This document shows positions 38,327 through 52,300 of a stretch of DNA of 64,000 bases, one piece after another (positions within the stretch are counted from its first letter, which is position 1; each line of letters begins with the position of its first letter). The position numbers and the translations under genes were made by a program. Origin of the DNA: Zeugodacus cucurbitae (Eukaryota > Arthropoda > Insecta > Diptera > Tephritidae). Where the stretch lies: assembly GCF_028554725.1 (NCBI RefSeq), contig NC_071671.1:27838001-27902000 (forward strand), read 5' to 3'. The notes under the pieces were generated by a model. The model saw only the letters and a list, made by a program, of their open reading frames with translations. It had not been told where the DNA came from and did no database searches.

Positions 38327-38717
38327 AACTTTAGTACAGCCATATTTTTATAAAAGATAAGTCTAACACGTCACTTTGTCTACATCGCATAGAAACTATA
38401 CGAACCTTCTTAACTGTTAGTATATAAAAATACGATAGGTTTGCATACTTACTTCTTGAGCAATTATTATTTCAAAATTGTCGTGGTCTCTTTTATGAAA
38501 TGATGTACGCACGGTTTTGTCCACATGTGATTTGGGAGATATCGAGGTCTTTAGCTATTCCAAATAATTCAGTTCAGTGAAAAGTAAATTAAAATTTTAT
38601 TTAATAATTCTTAATAAATAAACAATAATTTGTACAATATTTTTCAATATAAAAAAATATTAAAATTATTTGAGATTTTTTGGAATTACAAAAGAATATT
38701 TTAAGCATTCATTAAAA

Positions 38718-39618
38718 AACAAGTAAGGAAGGGCTAAGTTCGGGTGTAACCGAACATTTTATACTCTCGCAATTTATTTATTTAACTTTATTTATATATT
38801 ATAATACACAATTTGACCCACATATTCGTCATATATATTGTATAAACTCCATTGAAAATTGGAAACCATAATATTAGGTTAGAAGCACCGAGGTCCGCGT
38901 GTTCGATATATGGGGCCTTAAAAACCTATGGTCTGATTTCGGAGATTTTTAGTATGGGGCTGCCACACTATAAACATAGTATTTGTGCAAAGTTCTGCAC
39001 CGAAATCTTCACTAGTGCTTACTTTATATTTTGTAATGTAAAAGATTCAGATCGTCTTCAATGTTCTGGTATATAGGAACTTCGTGGTTGTGAAGCGATT
39101 TGGCCTATTTTCACAACATATCATTGGGATGTAAGGAAACTATTACAAACCAAGTTTCATTGAAATCGGTCGAGTACTTCCTGTGATATGGTTTTTGACC
39201 CATAAGTGGGCGACGCCACGCCCATTTTCCATTTTGTAAAAAAAAATCTGAGTGCAGCTTTCATCTGCCATTTCTTATGTGAAATTTAGTGTTTCTGACG
39301 TTTTTCGTTAGTGAGTTAACCCACTTTTAGTAATTTTTAACCTAACCTTTGTATGGGAGGTGGGCGTGGTTATGATCCGATTTCTTTAATTTTTGGACTG
39401 TATTAAGAAGTGGCTAAAAAAAGGACTGCAGAAAGTTTGGTTCATATAGCTCTATTGGTTTCCGAGATATGTACAAAAAACCTATTTGGGGGCGGGGCCA
39501 CGCCCACCTCCCTAAAAAAATTACATCCAAATATGGCCCTTCATAGTGCGATCCTTCATACCAAATTTTATTTCCATAGCTTTATTTATGGCTTAGTTAT
39601 GGGACTTTATGTGTTTTA
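38718..39618 (-). mobile_element. Dispersed repeat family A, inverted copy (left arm)
   Basis: It starts AACAAGTAAGGAAGGGC and runs as the reverse complement of the family, through TATACTCTCGCAATTTATT to TTAGTTATGGGACTTTATGT. It stops where the forward copy begins. Confidence 0.82.
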
Positions 39619-40716
39619 AACGAGTTAGATATATATACCAAAGTGATCAGGGTGAAGAGTGGAGTTCAAATCCGAATGTCTGTCTGTCCGTCCGTCTGTG
39701 CAAGCTGTAACTTGAGTAAAAATTAAGATATCTTGATGAAACTTGGCACACTTATTTCTTTGCACCATAGGAAGGTTGCTTTCGAAAATGAGCATCGGAC
39801 CACAGCCACGCCCACAAAATGGCGAAAACCGAAAACACATAAAGTGCCATAACTAAGCCATAAGTAAAGCCATGGAAATAAAATTTGGTATGAAGGATCC
39901 CACTATGAAGGGACATATTTGGATGTATTTTTTGGGGAAGTGGGCGTGGCCCCGCCCCCAAATTAGTTTTTTGTATATATCTCGCAAATAGATATAAAAA
40001 ACCAAACTTTCTGCAGTCGTTTTTTTTAGCCACTTCCTTATACAGTCCAAAAATGAAAGAAATCGAATCATAACCACGCCCACCATACATAAGTTAGGTT
40101 GAAAATTACTAAAAGTGGGTTAACTCACTAACGAAAAACGTCAGAAACACTAAATTTCATATAAGAAATGGAAGATGAAAGCTGCACTCAGATTTTTTTA
40201 GAAAATGGAAAATGGGCGTGGCGTCGCCCACTTATGGGTCAAAAACCATATCTCAGGAACTACTCGACCGATTTCAATGAAACTTGGTTTGTAATAGTTT
40301 CCCTACATCCCAATGATATGTTGTGAAAATAGGACAAATCGCTTCACAACCGCGCCTACTTCCTATATACCAGAACTTTGAAGACTATCGGAATCGCCTA
40401 CTTTACAATATATAAAGTAAGCACTAGTGAAGATATCGGTGCAGAGCTTTGTACAAATACTACGTTTATAGTGTGGCAGCCCTATTCTAAAAATCGCCGA
40501 AATCGGACCATAGGTTTTTAAGGCCCCATATATCGAACACGAGGACCTCGATGCTTCTAACCAATATTATGGTTTCCAACTTTCAATGGACTTTATACAA
40601 TATATATGACGAATAGGGTCAAATTGTATATTATATAATATAAATAAAGTTAAATAAATAAATTGCGAGAGTATAAAATGTTCGGTTACACCCGAACTTA
40701 GTCCTTCCTTACTTGT
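39619..40716 (+). mobile_element. Dispersed repeat family A, forward copy (loop and right arm)
   Basis: Positions 39619-39831 hold the left part of the family, including the GTCTGTCTGTCCGTCCG tract. From 39832 to 40716 the sequence is the inverted partner of 38718-39618, ending CGAACTTAGTCCTTCCTTACTTGT. The two copies form one large hairpin-capable unit. Confidence 0.82.
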
Positions 40717-43350
40717 AATATATAAATTTTAACTTAAAAATTGTTATTAAAAGATTTTTGAAGTCCAAAAGTCCAAAAAAAATATTTTTTTCTCTCTTTT
40801 ATTTTCTTGTATAATTTACAATATATTTTTATTTACATGAAAATAAATACAAAGGAATTATTTTTTTTATAAATTAATTAAGTATTTATTGTTAAAATAT
40901 ATTTTATTTTTATATTAATACTTTAATAAAATATTATATTTTCAAAAAATAAATATTTATTAGAAAAAATTAAAATTAGGTTTGCTTCAAAAGTATATGA
41001 AAATATTATATCAATAAAATTAAACAATTTATTTAGTAAGTAAATAATAATATAATAAGTTTATTTTTCAATATTTTTTTTTTTAATTTTATTTTTTTTA
41101 ATTTTTTCTTAAGACTTTTATAAAATAGTTTTCTTACAAAAATTTATAAAATTTTATATTTATTAGAAAAAAATTATTTTAAAATAACGTTTTCTATAAA
41201 AAGTAAAAAAAATTATATTCCAAACTTTTTTAAGTTAAAGAAAAAAAAATTATTTTTCAAAATTTTATATTAAAAAAATGTATTTTTAATAATTTGTAAA
41301 TTAAATTGTAAATATTTAAATTTTTTATTTTATTTTTTTAAACATATTTTTTATCAACATTTTAATTTTAATATTTTATATTATATAATTTATTAAGGTA
41401 AACAAACGGATTTATGAATTATAAAAATTTCAAAAATATATATTTTTCTTTCTTTTATTTTCGTATATAGTAATTTGCAATATATTTTTTGTATTTACAT
41501 TAAAAACAATGGAATTTAAAAAATCAATACTCAATTAAATTTCATACAAATTTACTACATATTTCATTATTTCTTTACCGTGGTTAATTATGTTAAGATA
41601 TTTTATTTGAATATAATTTAATTCTATTTTATTTTTTATTATTTTATTTTATTATATTTTATTTCATTTTATTTTTAAATAAACTTAATATTTAAATATT
41701 TGAGTTTATATGTATATATTTTAACAAAAAAACACCAAAAAACTCCCGTTTAAAAGCACCTCAAATAAATAACCAACTGAAATTTTCAAGCGGGAAATTT
41801 TTCTACCTACAAAAACAGCGAAAGTGGGATATAACATATTTATAAGCATATGTACATATACATAATAAAAGCACATGCCCGGGCCAAAAGCTTATGACTT
41901 TCCGCTTTCTTAAAACTGAACGAAACTTATATGCTAACTACACAAGTGCTTTTGCGCACATATGTATGCTACGAAAATTGTTTGCCGCGCTAATGCACTT
42001 CCGAGTGCGCTCACACACACACATGCATGCATTTATGTATCTCTGAGTTTGTTCACTGTTATAAAATGCATGACATAACTTTTATACGCCGTGCACAGCT
42101 GTTATACTTTAATTGTACATACATATTTATATTTTTCCATACAGATATACGCTTCGTACGCACCCAGGAAATATTGTACATTGGCGTGTATTGAACGCGA
42201 GTGGCAGCGAGTGTGAGAATGTATGTACATATGTGTGTTCGCTTGTGGCAGCGTCAGTGGCAGTGGCAAGCACGACGACAACGGTGGTGGCAACAACCAC
42301 AGCAGCAGCATAGTTGTTGTTTCGCTGTTGTTGTGCTGGAGCTTCGGCGCATGCCGTCGCAGTGTGGTGACTTTGACTTTTTTTTACATTGTTTTTTCGG
42401 TTCTTTTTATTAACGAGAAATGTGCATATACTTATGTATATACAAACACACCCGCACTCACAACTACACTCATTCATTAGGTCGCCAGCGCATGCATGTA
42501 TGTATGTTTGCATGCTAGTTTGAATGCAAGCGTGGTTGGGTAGCTACATCAATGCTTTTATATGCTGAAATGTTTAAAATATTGGGTATTCTTCGCGCAA
42601 CGGAGGAGTCTCACGTCATTCTTTCATATTTTCTACCGCTGACATACTTACACACACACAGACACATATATACATATAGATATGTATACAGCCGTATTCT
42701 ATGCTATATGCAAGCGACTATATGACTGTGTGTACAAACAAACAAATAAACATGCCGAACGACCAATAACGACAAACGACAACGGCAACACCAAAGACAA
42801 CGGCAGTGGCAACGACAAAACGATTCGCCTCGCGCCTGAGTCCGATATTTCGAATGTAGTGATTCAGTTGTACGCTGTGTGGCTGTGCGAAAAAACTATC
42901 AAAACATTCCGCCTTCGTTGGGTGTTAAGAGTAAATACTAAATAAATAGTAGATCCTGTTAACTGCATAACAATTAAATACAGTGTTGTTTTTTAAAGAA
43001 AAATTTTCAAAACTAGATTACGAAAATATTTTCCAAAAATTAGTTTCGAAAATATTCAAAAAATATATTTTTTTGTATACAAAGCGCATTCGAGTGCAAC
43101 AACAATTGATTTAATTTGTTGTTATTGTAAAGGTGAACGTTGCATTTTCAATATTTTTCGGCAGCTGCTTGTGTTTAAAACGCATACAAACAAACATAAA
43201 TACCGACAAACATAGTAACGCGCATCACTCTGTGTATAGTTATCTGCCTGCCCATAATCAGCAGATTCCACAAATTGTCTCATTGGGACAAATTATCGAA
43301 AATTTCTCTTTCACTTCGGGAAAGCCAGCCAGTCCAACAGTCCACCAGCC
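40717..43350. other. Intergenic DNA and probable 5' region of the Ig-domain gene
   Basis: Positions 40717-41720 are extremely AT-rich with no feature. From 41800 on are CA/CATA microsatellites and a GC-richer GTGGCAGCG/CAACAAC stretch (42190-42330). An initiator-like TTCAGTTG at 42863-42870 lies about 485 bp before the ATG at 43351 and is a possible transcription start. There is no TATA box, and the leader may be spliced. Confidence 0.4.
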
Positions 43351-46300
43351 ATGACATCAGTGCGCAACAATGCAGTCTCCGTCAGCGTCGCCGCTCTGCT
43401 GCTGGGATGGGTTATTTTTGGGTGCCTAAATAATTCGGGTATGTGAATGTGTGTACTGAAATGAAAAAAAAATTGGAAAAAAATATTAAATTTCGCAATT
43501 AGTTGCAACGTATCGGAAGGGCGCAGGGGGAAAAATGTGAAAAAAATTATTTAATGCTTTTTCTTAGTTTTGAAATGTGTTTTTGTTGTATCTATATGGT
43601 TGTTTGTGTATTCTGTGTGGCATGTTTTTGGAAACAAATAGTTTTCATCGTGTATTTTGTGCGCTGCTGAAAGGCTGTCGTCACTCAAATAATGAAAGCA
43701 AGCTGTGTTAAGGACACACAGCGAACATTATATATTACTTTTTGGAAAAAATATGTTTAACCATACATGCATGCATATGTACATAAGTATAGTGTTCATG
43801 TGATTTATGTGTGTACATATTGAATTTGCAGTATTTAAAAAAATTACTGCAAATAAATTTAGCAATTTAAATTATTAGTATTTTTATGTGCAAGTTAATA
43901 GCATAATAGTTGGTTTTCAATTAAGGAAATTGCTATATGTTGGCGCATATGCTACCACATGTGTAATTAAAACACTATTCAAATTATAAAATATTTTTTA
44001 GTGTTTATTACATACAAATATCAGAGGCGGACATAATTATTCACACATCGTTTAGTTTTCCACAAAACCAGTTGTATCTTGGAAATCATAAAAACTAGGT
44101 TATAGGTTTGTTCTAAGGAAATCTTTATTCATATCTTAGGTATTTAAAAAAAACAACAATTTAATAAATTAACTTTCTATTTTAAATAAATCGACTGAAA
44201 TTGTATATTACTTCATTTATTCGAGGGACAAAATTATTCACACAACTCAAAGTCATGCCATTTAAATCAAACATTTTAGCAATAAAATGTAACGGAAGCA
44301 TTTGGAAATGTACTACACTAAATGCTACACTAGAAATTTATGATTTTACATTGAATTTCCGACATTCAGTATTGTTATTTGTGCAAGTGAGTTGTCATTA
44401 TTTGAAATGTGTCGAAAATTAAAAGAAACTACCGCAGAAGTAAAAAAAAAAAATATTTTAAATTTACATAAACAAAATATGTCAAGTGCCGAAATAGGTA
44501 AACATGTAAATAAAGGAAGATATACTATTTAAAGCATCATAAAGCGTGTTGAAAGAGAAGAAAACCTTCAAAGCCGTGCTCATACAGGTAGACCCCGCAA
44601 GCTGACCAACGCTGAAAAACGGCAAATTGTAAGAAAACTTAGTAAGAATCCCAAAATTAGCTCTACGGATGCTAATAAAAAAGACGGTGGACTTCGCAAA
44701 AGCATACAAGGATAAACCATATGAGTTCTGGAGCAATATTCTCTTTAGCGATGAGAGTAAATTCAACATTTTTCAGTCAGAAGTCAGAATACGGATCTGG
44801 AGAAACCCTAATACTGAACTTGTGAAAAATAACTCGATAAGTACAGTGCAACATGGGGGGTGGAGGAGTCATGGTATGGGGTTGTATGTTAGCAGCCGGT
44901 ATTGGAATTTTCGTATTCATTGAGGGGACAATGGATAAAATAGTTTACTTGTTTGAAGGTTGACATTTTGAAGTTGAAGGACCGGACATTTTTCTACATT
45001 CTACATTTTTGTTGAGCTATCTCACATACCGACCTCAGATATCTCACATATCCGATATATAATATGTTCACGTCAGCTAGACGAACTGGTTCGTTCAATG
45101 TTCAGGGTGCAAGATGACTCATATTCAAATAATACAATATAAACTAATTTGACTGAATCATATTTAACGGATATAAGCTCCATGGTTCACCATATTCGGT
45201 TCATTCATTGGAGCTTCGGCGAAATGTGAGAAAGAGAAGTGGGCGTGGTTGTAGTGTTATTTCGTCTATTTCTAAGCTCTGTCTAAAATGCGGCAAAATA
45301 ATAAGTTTTGGAAAATTTAGTTTTGAAATTGACTTCGTTTTTTGTTGCTGAAAAATTGTATTAATAATATCTATAAGAAAATAAAAAATTTGGTGATATT
45401 TTTGAAGTTCCATTTCAATTAAATTAAAAAATAATTAAAAAAAAAATTAATAAAATCGATTAATTTATTTTTTACATTTAAAAAATTAATAAAATTTATT
45501 AATTTATTTTTTCTTACATAATAATTTAAACTCGAAAATAATTAAAATAATTTTTTTTAAGAAAATTACATAATTAAAAAAACACAAAACTAGAACTAAA
45601 TAAAACCATAAAAATTATTGAAAAAAAAATATATATATAAATCATTAATTTATTTTTTGTGCATAATTCAATGTAAATTTAAACCTGACAATAATTAAAA
45701 CAAAATATAATAAAAATATGAATAAATAATTATTTTGTTTGTGCATAATTAAATATTAATAATAATTTAAACTCTAAATAATTAAAATGAAATATGTATA
45801 TCAAAATTACATAATTAAAAAACACAATACTTTAACTATAATAAAAGAATAAAAAAATTAATATTTATTAATTTATTTTTTACATAATTTAATATAAATA
45901 ATAATTTAAACGGAAAAATAATTAACATAAAATATTTGTACAAAAATTGTATAATTAAAAAAACAAAATTAGAACTAAAACCTACACTATGCCAAACCTA
46001 ACCTATCAAACATGCGTTTTATTAAGTCTGTATTTAAGGATGCGTGAAAAAGCTCTTACGCACATACACCACACATATACATAAATTAGCCGTACATGCC
46101 TTGCATTGTTAGAGTAAATGAGTCATTATTTTGGAATTCAGTCGGCATTGCTGTTGGCATTGACAACAAATGATAAATAAAGGGTGTCAAGATTAAAAAA
46201 AATGCCAAACTTCAGCAAATAACTTTTTAATCACATTATTAAGAATGTCAAATGAAGATCGAGAAATTTAATGCCACTATTTACTTGGGCAGTTCGCAGA

Positions 46301-49300
46301 ATTTTCATCTCGCTGGCGTAAAATATTGCAATGTTGCGAATTTGGAGCGCTGCCACGGTGGTGGTGGTGGTGTGAACACAAGGATTTTGTGTGCAAATAT
46401 GTGAGCAAATATTTGTCTATATGTCAGCATATATGTATGTGTGCGTTTGTGGATGGATTAAAGCAACGTTGAGCAAATATGTAAATATGCATTAACATAC
46501 TTATGTGTGTGTGTGTGCTTGCACAGTTATTTACTTTGCAACACTGCCACTTATATACATACATAGTTATATGTACATATGTCTGTTTGTATGGACGTTA
46601 TGACCACAGCAACAGCAGCAGCTTTTCAAAAAGCTCGCATGCTGCGAAACAATTTTGTACATTGTGATAAGAATTTAATACACTATTTAATAGCTCGCAT
46701 ACTCAAACTAAGTAACACACATATACATACATACACACGTACATACATATGTATATGCATAGTTACTTAGCTGATTATAAGTGCTTAGGTTTGTTTCTAC
46801 ATGCAAACTTGCATATTTGTGCAGTAATAAATACGTAATCGATGAAACATACACATAAAAAGTTAGTTGGACATATGTATATAAGTACATACAGAGTGTG
46901 TTCAAAAAGTAACGGGAATTTTCGTTTTTTGCAAAAACATACTTTTTTATTCATCTACATTAATGTTGTACCTTCAAAATAACCCACATGCTATAAAATA
47001 ATTAAAATTTAAAAAAGAATTGTAAAATTGGAAATTTCAAAATTTCCGTTATTTTTTGAACACACCTCGTATGTACTTTTGTATCTACATAACATTAAAA
47101 GCGACAAAAATGGCATGTGTACTAAGTAATGGAACAAATGTAAAAATGGAAATATGACAATAGAAATACATAGTCACAGTAATAGAAATACAGTAATCGC
47201 AATGGCAAAAACGGACAAACTGAGGGGCGGAAATCAACACACACACATGCATGACAGTGGAGACGGATAATCATACTTTTAAAAACATACACACATACTT
47301 GTACTAAATGTAAATTTTTTTGGAATATCAATGATTGTTTTTTTTTAATTTTTTTTCGTAAAAAATATAAAAATGTCTGTTTTATACACGTGAATGCCAG
47401 AGCGCACAGAACGCCAGCGTCAGCGTGCACATGTTCCATGTTCCATATGCGTGCATAAATTAAGCGTTACATATGTACATGGCCATATTGGGGTTGCCTA
47501 AAATGTAAGAATGTTGAGTTTTTTTAGCGTTTTATTCGTACAATAGTTTTGATATTTATCACATTTCGTACAGTTAGAAAGCGAGCGAGAGAGAGTTGAG
47601 AGTGCTGAAGGAGAAATTATTTGAAGTCAATAACGCTATATATGTATTTATACTGTAAATTGACCTGATTTCCTTATCGCACTTTGTCTGTGTGACACTT
47701 AGAACTGTATTAAACAAGTCCGAGTGACCTTTTCTGCTTGTTGCGTCATTAACAATAACAAAAAGAAAACCGTTATATAAAAAATTGCACACTATTAGGC
47801 GCTTAACTATGATTTTAAGTGAAGTCACATACGTAATAAATCAAATAATGCAAATTATTTAATATTATATTAAATAAAAAAATAATAATATTTAATAATA
47901 AAAATGAAAAAAAAATAATATTTTTTAATATTTAATTTTTTTTTTATATTTCAAAAATTTTTGTATATTTATTAAATTAAAATTATATTAAATAAAAAAA
48001 TAATAATAATTTTTAATAATAAAAATATGAAAAAAAAAAATATTTTAATATTTTTTCAAATATTTAATTTGTATTATTATACACATAATTATTTATGTAA
48101 ATGTATATACATATATTTTATTTTCGAAAAAATAAAATTTTTTGAGTTGTAAATATCAATATCAATATTTTGTATTTGTAGTAACGATTATTCAAAGGGT
48201 TGGCAAAAATCCAATCACTTGAGAACCACTATCACCAGATATGCCTTTGCATACATTTGGGATCACAAAAATTAGTTTAGTGATTTTTATATTAATAAAA
48301 TCGTTCATAATGTAACTAGAGCCTCTTATACGACCTATTGGAGTATATTAAATCTGCGAGTCTTCTCTTCGCTTAGTTCAATAGTAAATAATAAAAAATT
48401 AAACACTTTTATGATGGGGAGTTACACTTGCTTTTTCCGACTATATATTTCACTACCTGGGAATTTTCTTATTCCTTCTTTCATAATCCGTTTGACCAAT
48501 CGTCCATAACTCTACTCGTATGCTATTATCTCCACCAACTAAGTCTCAATAGAAGTAATTTATTTGAATTTATATTCGTTTCCATAGAAACTTGTTAAGG
48601 GGTTAGGTGGGTTTCAAATTTCAAAAAAGCGATTTCATCTTTTTTGATAGATATACACCCCTAAAAAGTTTCAAAAATAAATTCAAATTATTTTTTTTTT
48701 TATTTCCTTCATTCAATAACGAGATTAATCAAAGTGCCAACGAAATATTTTTGATTTTTTTACTCTCGCAACATGTTGCACAGAATATTATAGTTTTGTT
48801 CACATAACGGTTGTTTGTGTCACAAAGAAATAAAAGAGGTAGATATGGGGTTATATATATATAAATGATCAGGATGACGAGTGGATTTGAAATCCGGATG
48901 TCTGTCCGTCCGTCTGTCCGAGCAAGCGATAACTTGAGTTGAAATTAAGATATCTTAATGAAACTTGGAACACATATTCCTTGGCACCCTGGGGAGGTTG
49001 CTTTCGAAAATGGGCAAAATCGTTTCACTGCCACGCCCACAAAATGGCGGAAACCGAAAACCTATACAGTGTCATAACTAATCCATAAATAAAGTTTTGA
49101 AAATAAAATTTGGAACATAGGATCGCATTAGGGAGGGGCATATTTGGATGTAATTTTTTTTGAAAAGTGGGCGCAAACCAATAAAGCTATATAAACCAAA
49201 CTTTCTGCAGTCATTTCTTTTAGCCATTTCCTTATACAGTCCAAAAATGAAAAAAATCGGATAATAACCACGCCCACCTCCCATACAAAGGTTGGGTTGA

Positions 49301-52300
49301 AAATTACTAAAAGTGGGTTAACTGACTAACGAAAAACATCAGAAACACAAAATTTTACAGAAGAAATGTCAGAAAGAAACTGCACTCACATTTTTTTACA
49401 AAATGAAAAATGGGCGTGGCGTCGCCCACTTATGGGTCAAAAATCATAACTCAAGAACTATTCGACCGATTTCAATGAAATTCGGTATATAACATTTTCT
49501 TCACACCCTGATGACACGGGTGGAATATGGGCGGAATCGGTTCACAACCACGCCTACTTCCCATATAACTCAATTTTGAATTCTTCTGATTCGTTCACTT
49601 TATATTATATACATACACAAATACTGTATTTGAGCTGTGACATCACTTGTGGAAAAATTGTCAAAATCGGACTATGACTTTTCAAGCCTCCTGATATCGA
49701 ACATGAAGAACTTGGTACCTAAGAATAACTTTTCACCAAAAATATGGGTACATCTCTCAAATATTTTAATGTAATTCATTCCAGCCACCCAATATTAATT
49801 CAACAAACGGCACACACGAGTTCCCAACATAAATTCTTGCATATCGCACATCTGTTTGTCAGTTCACATAAATACAAACGCACACACATACAGTACACAC
49901 AGATGCAAGTACACTCCCAAGTTTCCAAGTTTTGCGGTGGCCACAGTAGCATGCCGCATGCCAATGAGCACAGCTACGCTACCGACGCACACTCGAATTC
50001 ATCGAATACGCTATAATCCACCACTAAGCTATAGCCGATGTTTAATTGCTTCATTATAATTATTTGCTGTGCGCATATACATACATTGTAAGTGTATGAC
50101 TATGTGACTGTGTGTGTGTGTGTGAAGGCGCTGCTTTTTTCTTTAATTTCTTGGCGCGATCGAAAAGTGTTATACACATATGCACAAGAGTACTTGAAAC
50201 ACTTCCATATACTTCTACTTACTTACTCACTTAGATATTTGGTTACATACATGCGTGCAGTTTAAGTATGGTGTGCTTACATATTTACATGGGCCTCTAT
50301 ATGGATATGGTTGGCTGTAATGTATTTACGCATGCTCAACGTGACATTTGAACGTTTTATTGTTATTGTTATTATTAGTTTTTTATACTTTAATTGAGGA
50401 ATTCAGTAATTTCGTACAACAACAAAAAATACTGTATTGTTGTTGTTATTGTTAGCTAGAATTAACAGTTGTTTTGTCCATGACTTCTCAGCTTATTTGC
50501 TACTTTTTTTAACAATTTAACCCTTATTGGCAAATATATATGTATGTATATATATTATGTTTCTATAGATATGTACACTACCATATAAGTATGACTAGGG
50601 TTACATGCTCTCACGTACATACATATGTACGTTAAATTCATTAAATTACTCATTGTCCCATTATTGGTTGGAAATTTTAATTGACCTTCTTCCATATGTG
50701 TATTATCTCGCACATTTTTATTGCTATTTTATTTGTAGCCTTTCGCTCATTCATTTCAATGTACATATGAAATTATATGCGTTCGACTTTTTTCTTTGTA
50801 ATATCCGGCGGGAAAGCAAATTAGGCCTTACTTGCTTTAATGTGACCGTGGAAATCTTTAAGTTGTGGAAAACCGTTAATTTTTGCGCATATAAATTTCT
50901 TGAAAACTAAAAGTAAAATTTGGTAGCCAAATTTTGGCGTGGGGAAAGTGTGAAATTTGTTGTAAAATTATTATTTTTGATCAATTTTGGAAAATAATTT
51001 TTTTTAAATAATGTTTTTGGTAAGGGTATGTGTTACACATAAATAAGCTTGATTTAGACAATTTTTTATAACAATTTCAACTAGAAAACATTTATAAAAT
51101 CAGTCCATGCAAGCTTTTCTTTAAATTTTGACATCATTTTTTCTAAAAACATATATAATTTTTGTGAAAATTCCGAAATCGATTTTTTATTTTAATTATA
51201 TCTTTAAAATTTCAAAATTTGTATTCTTGAATAAATATATTTTGGCAGCTTTCTAAAAAAATTCCTTAAGAAAGCATTTATAAAATTAGTACATTCTAAA
51301 TATTTCTTTAACATTTTTTTTGTATTTATTTTTTCTTAGGCAGATTTCTAAAAAAATCTTTAAGAAATTATTTATAAAATCAGCGATTGAGATTTTGTAT
51401 AAAATCATATATATTATGAAAAATGTATATTTTAGATAGAAGCTGACAGGTATACTGCTCTCTGCTTATATTACCGAAACTTAAAATATATTTTAGCTCA
51501 TATCTCGAATTTTTATTACAAAAAAATTATACGAAAAATTTTGTGTTCTCATTTTCAATGAAATTTCAAAAAATCTATTGTAGTTTTTTTTATTTTTATT
51601 TATTTTTCGCATTATTTAACATTTTTTTAGATTTTTTTTAGTTATAAATAGCCTAAAATGTTATGTTTTTATTTAATTAGCGATGAAAATCCAAAATATA
51701 CTTATACATATTTTAAATTTATTTTTAAATATTTTTTTTATTTAAAAAATCTTAAATCTTACTTAAAAATATAAACTCGGGTTCGTTTCGAAAATAAAGA
51801 AGTAAATTAATTTTTAAGGATAATCTTACTTTCAAAAGTAAGACCACTCTGAACTCGATGTAACATGTATAATAGATTGGTAGTTTAAAGTATATCTTTC
51901 CTTTCGGTCACTATTATTCCCATATAAACAACTGTTAGTTAAAAAAATAGCAATACATTAATAAATTTAATCACTTAATTACAATTAATTTTTTCTATAA
52001 TCATTAAACAATTTACTAAATTCCCTCCCTTTTACGCTTTTCACCCACAGTCCTGGCAGACGTTGCACAGAAATCTGGCGAAAAATCCACAGATAGCACA
52101 GATCCAGATTACTTTTACGATGAATCAAGTCCCGAAAATATAAAGGCGGCATCCAAACCGGCCCAACCCACAATTGTACCGTATTTTGATGAGCCAAAGA
52201 AAACCGTTTATGCCAAAGAGAATGCCGCTGTGACTCTAACATGTCCCGTTCAGAATTATGATGGTAAGTAATTAACAAAACAAAAGTCGAAAAAACGAGG

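Larger units (their letters stand above)
43439..52050 (+). other. Intron 1 of the Ig-domain gene
   Basis: Donor GTATGT follows CTCGG-type exon sequence (TTCGG|GTATGT), and the acceptor TTTTCACCCACAG ends at 52050. It contains the Tc1-like pseudogene, an AT-rich tandem repeat (45480-45985), a mariner-type MITE, a duplicated AT tract (47870-48075), a truncated family A repeat and a degenerate repeat near 51080-51400. No further exon was found. Confidence 0.72.
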
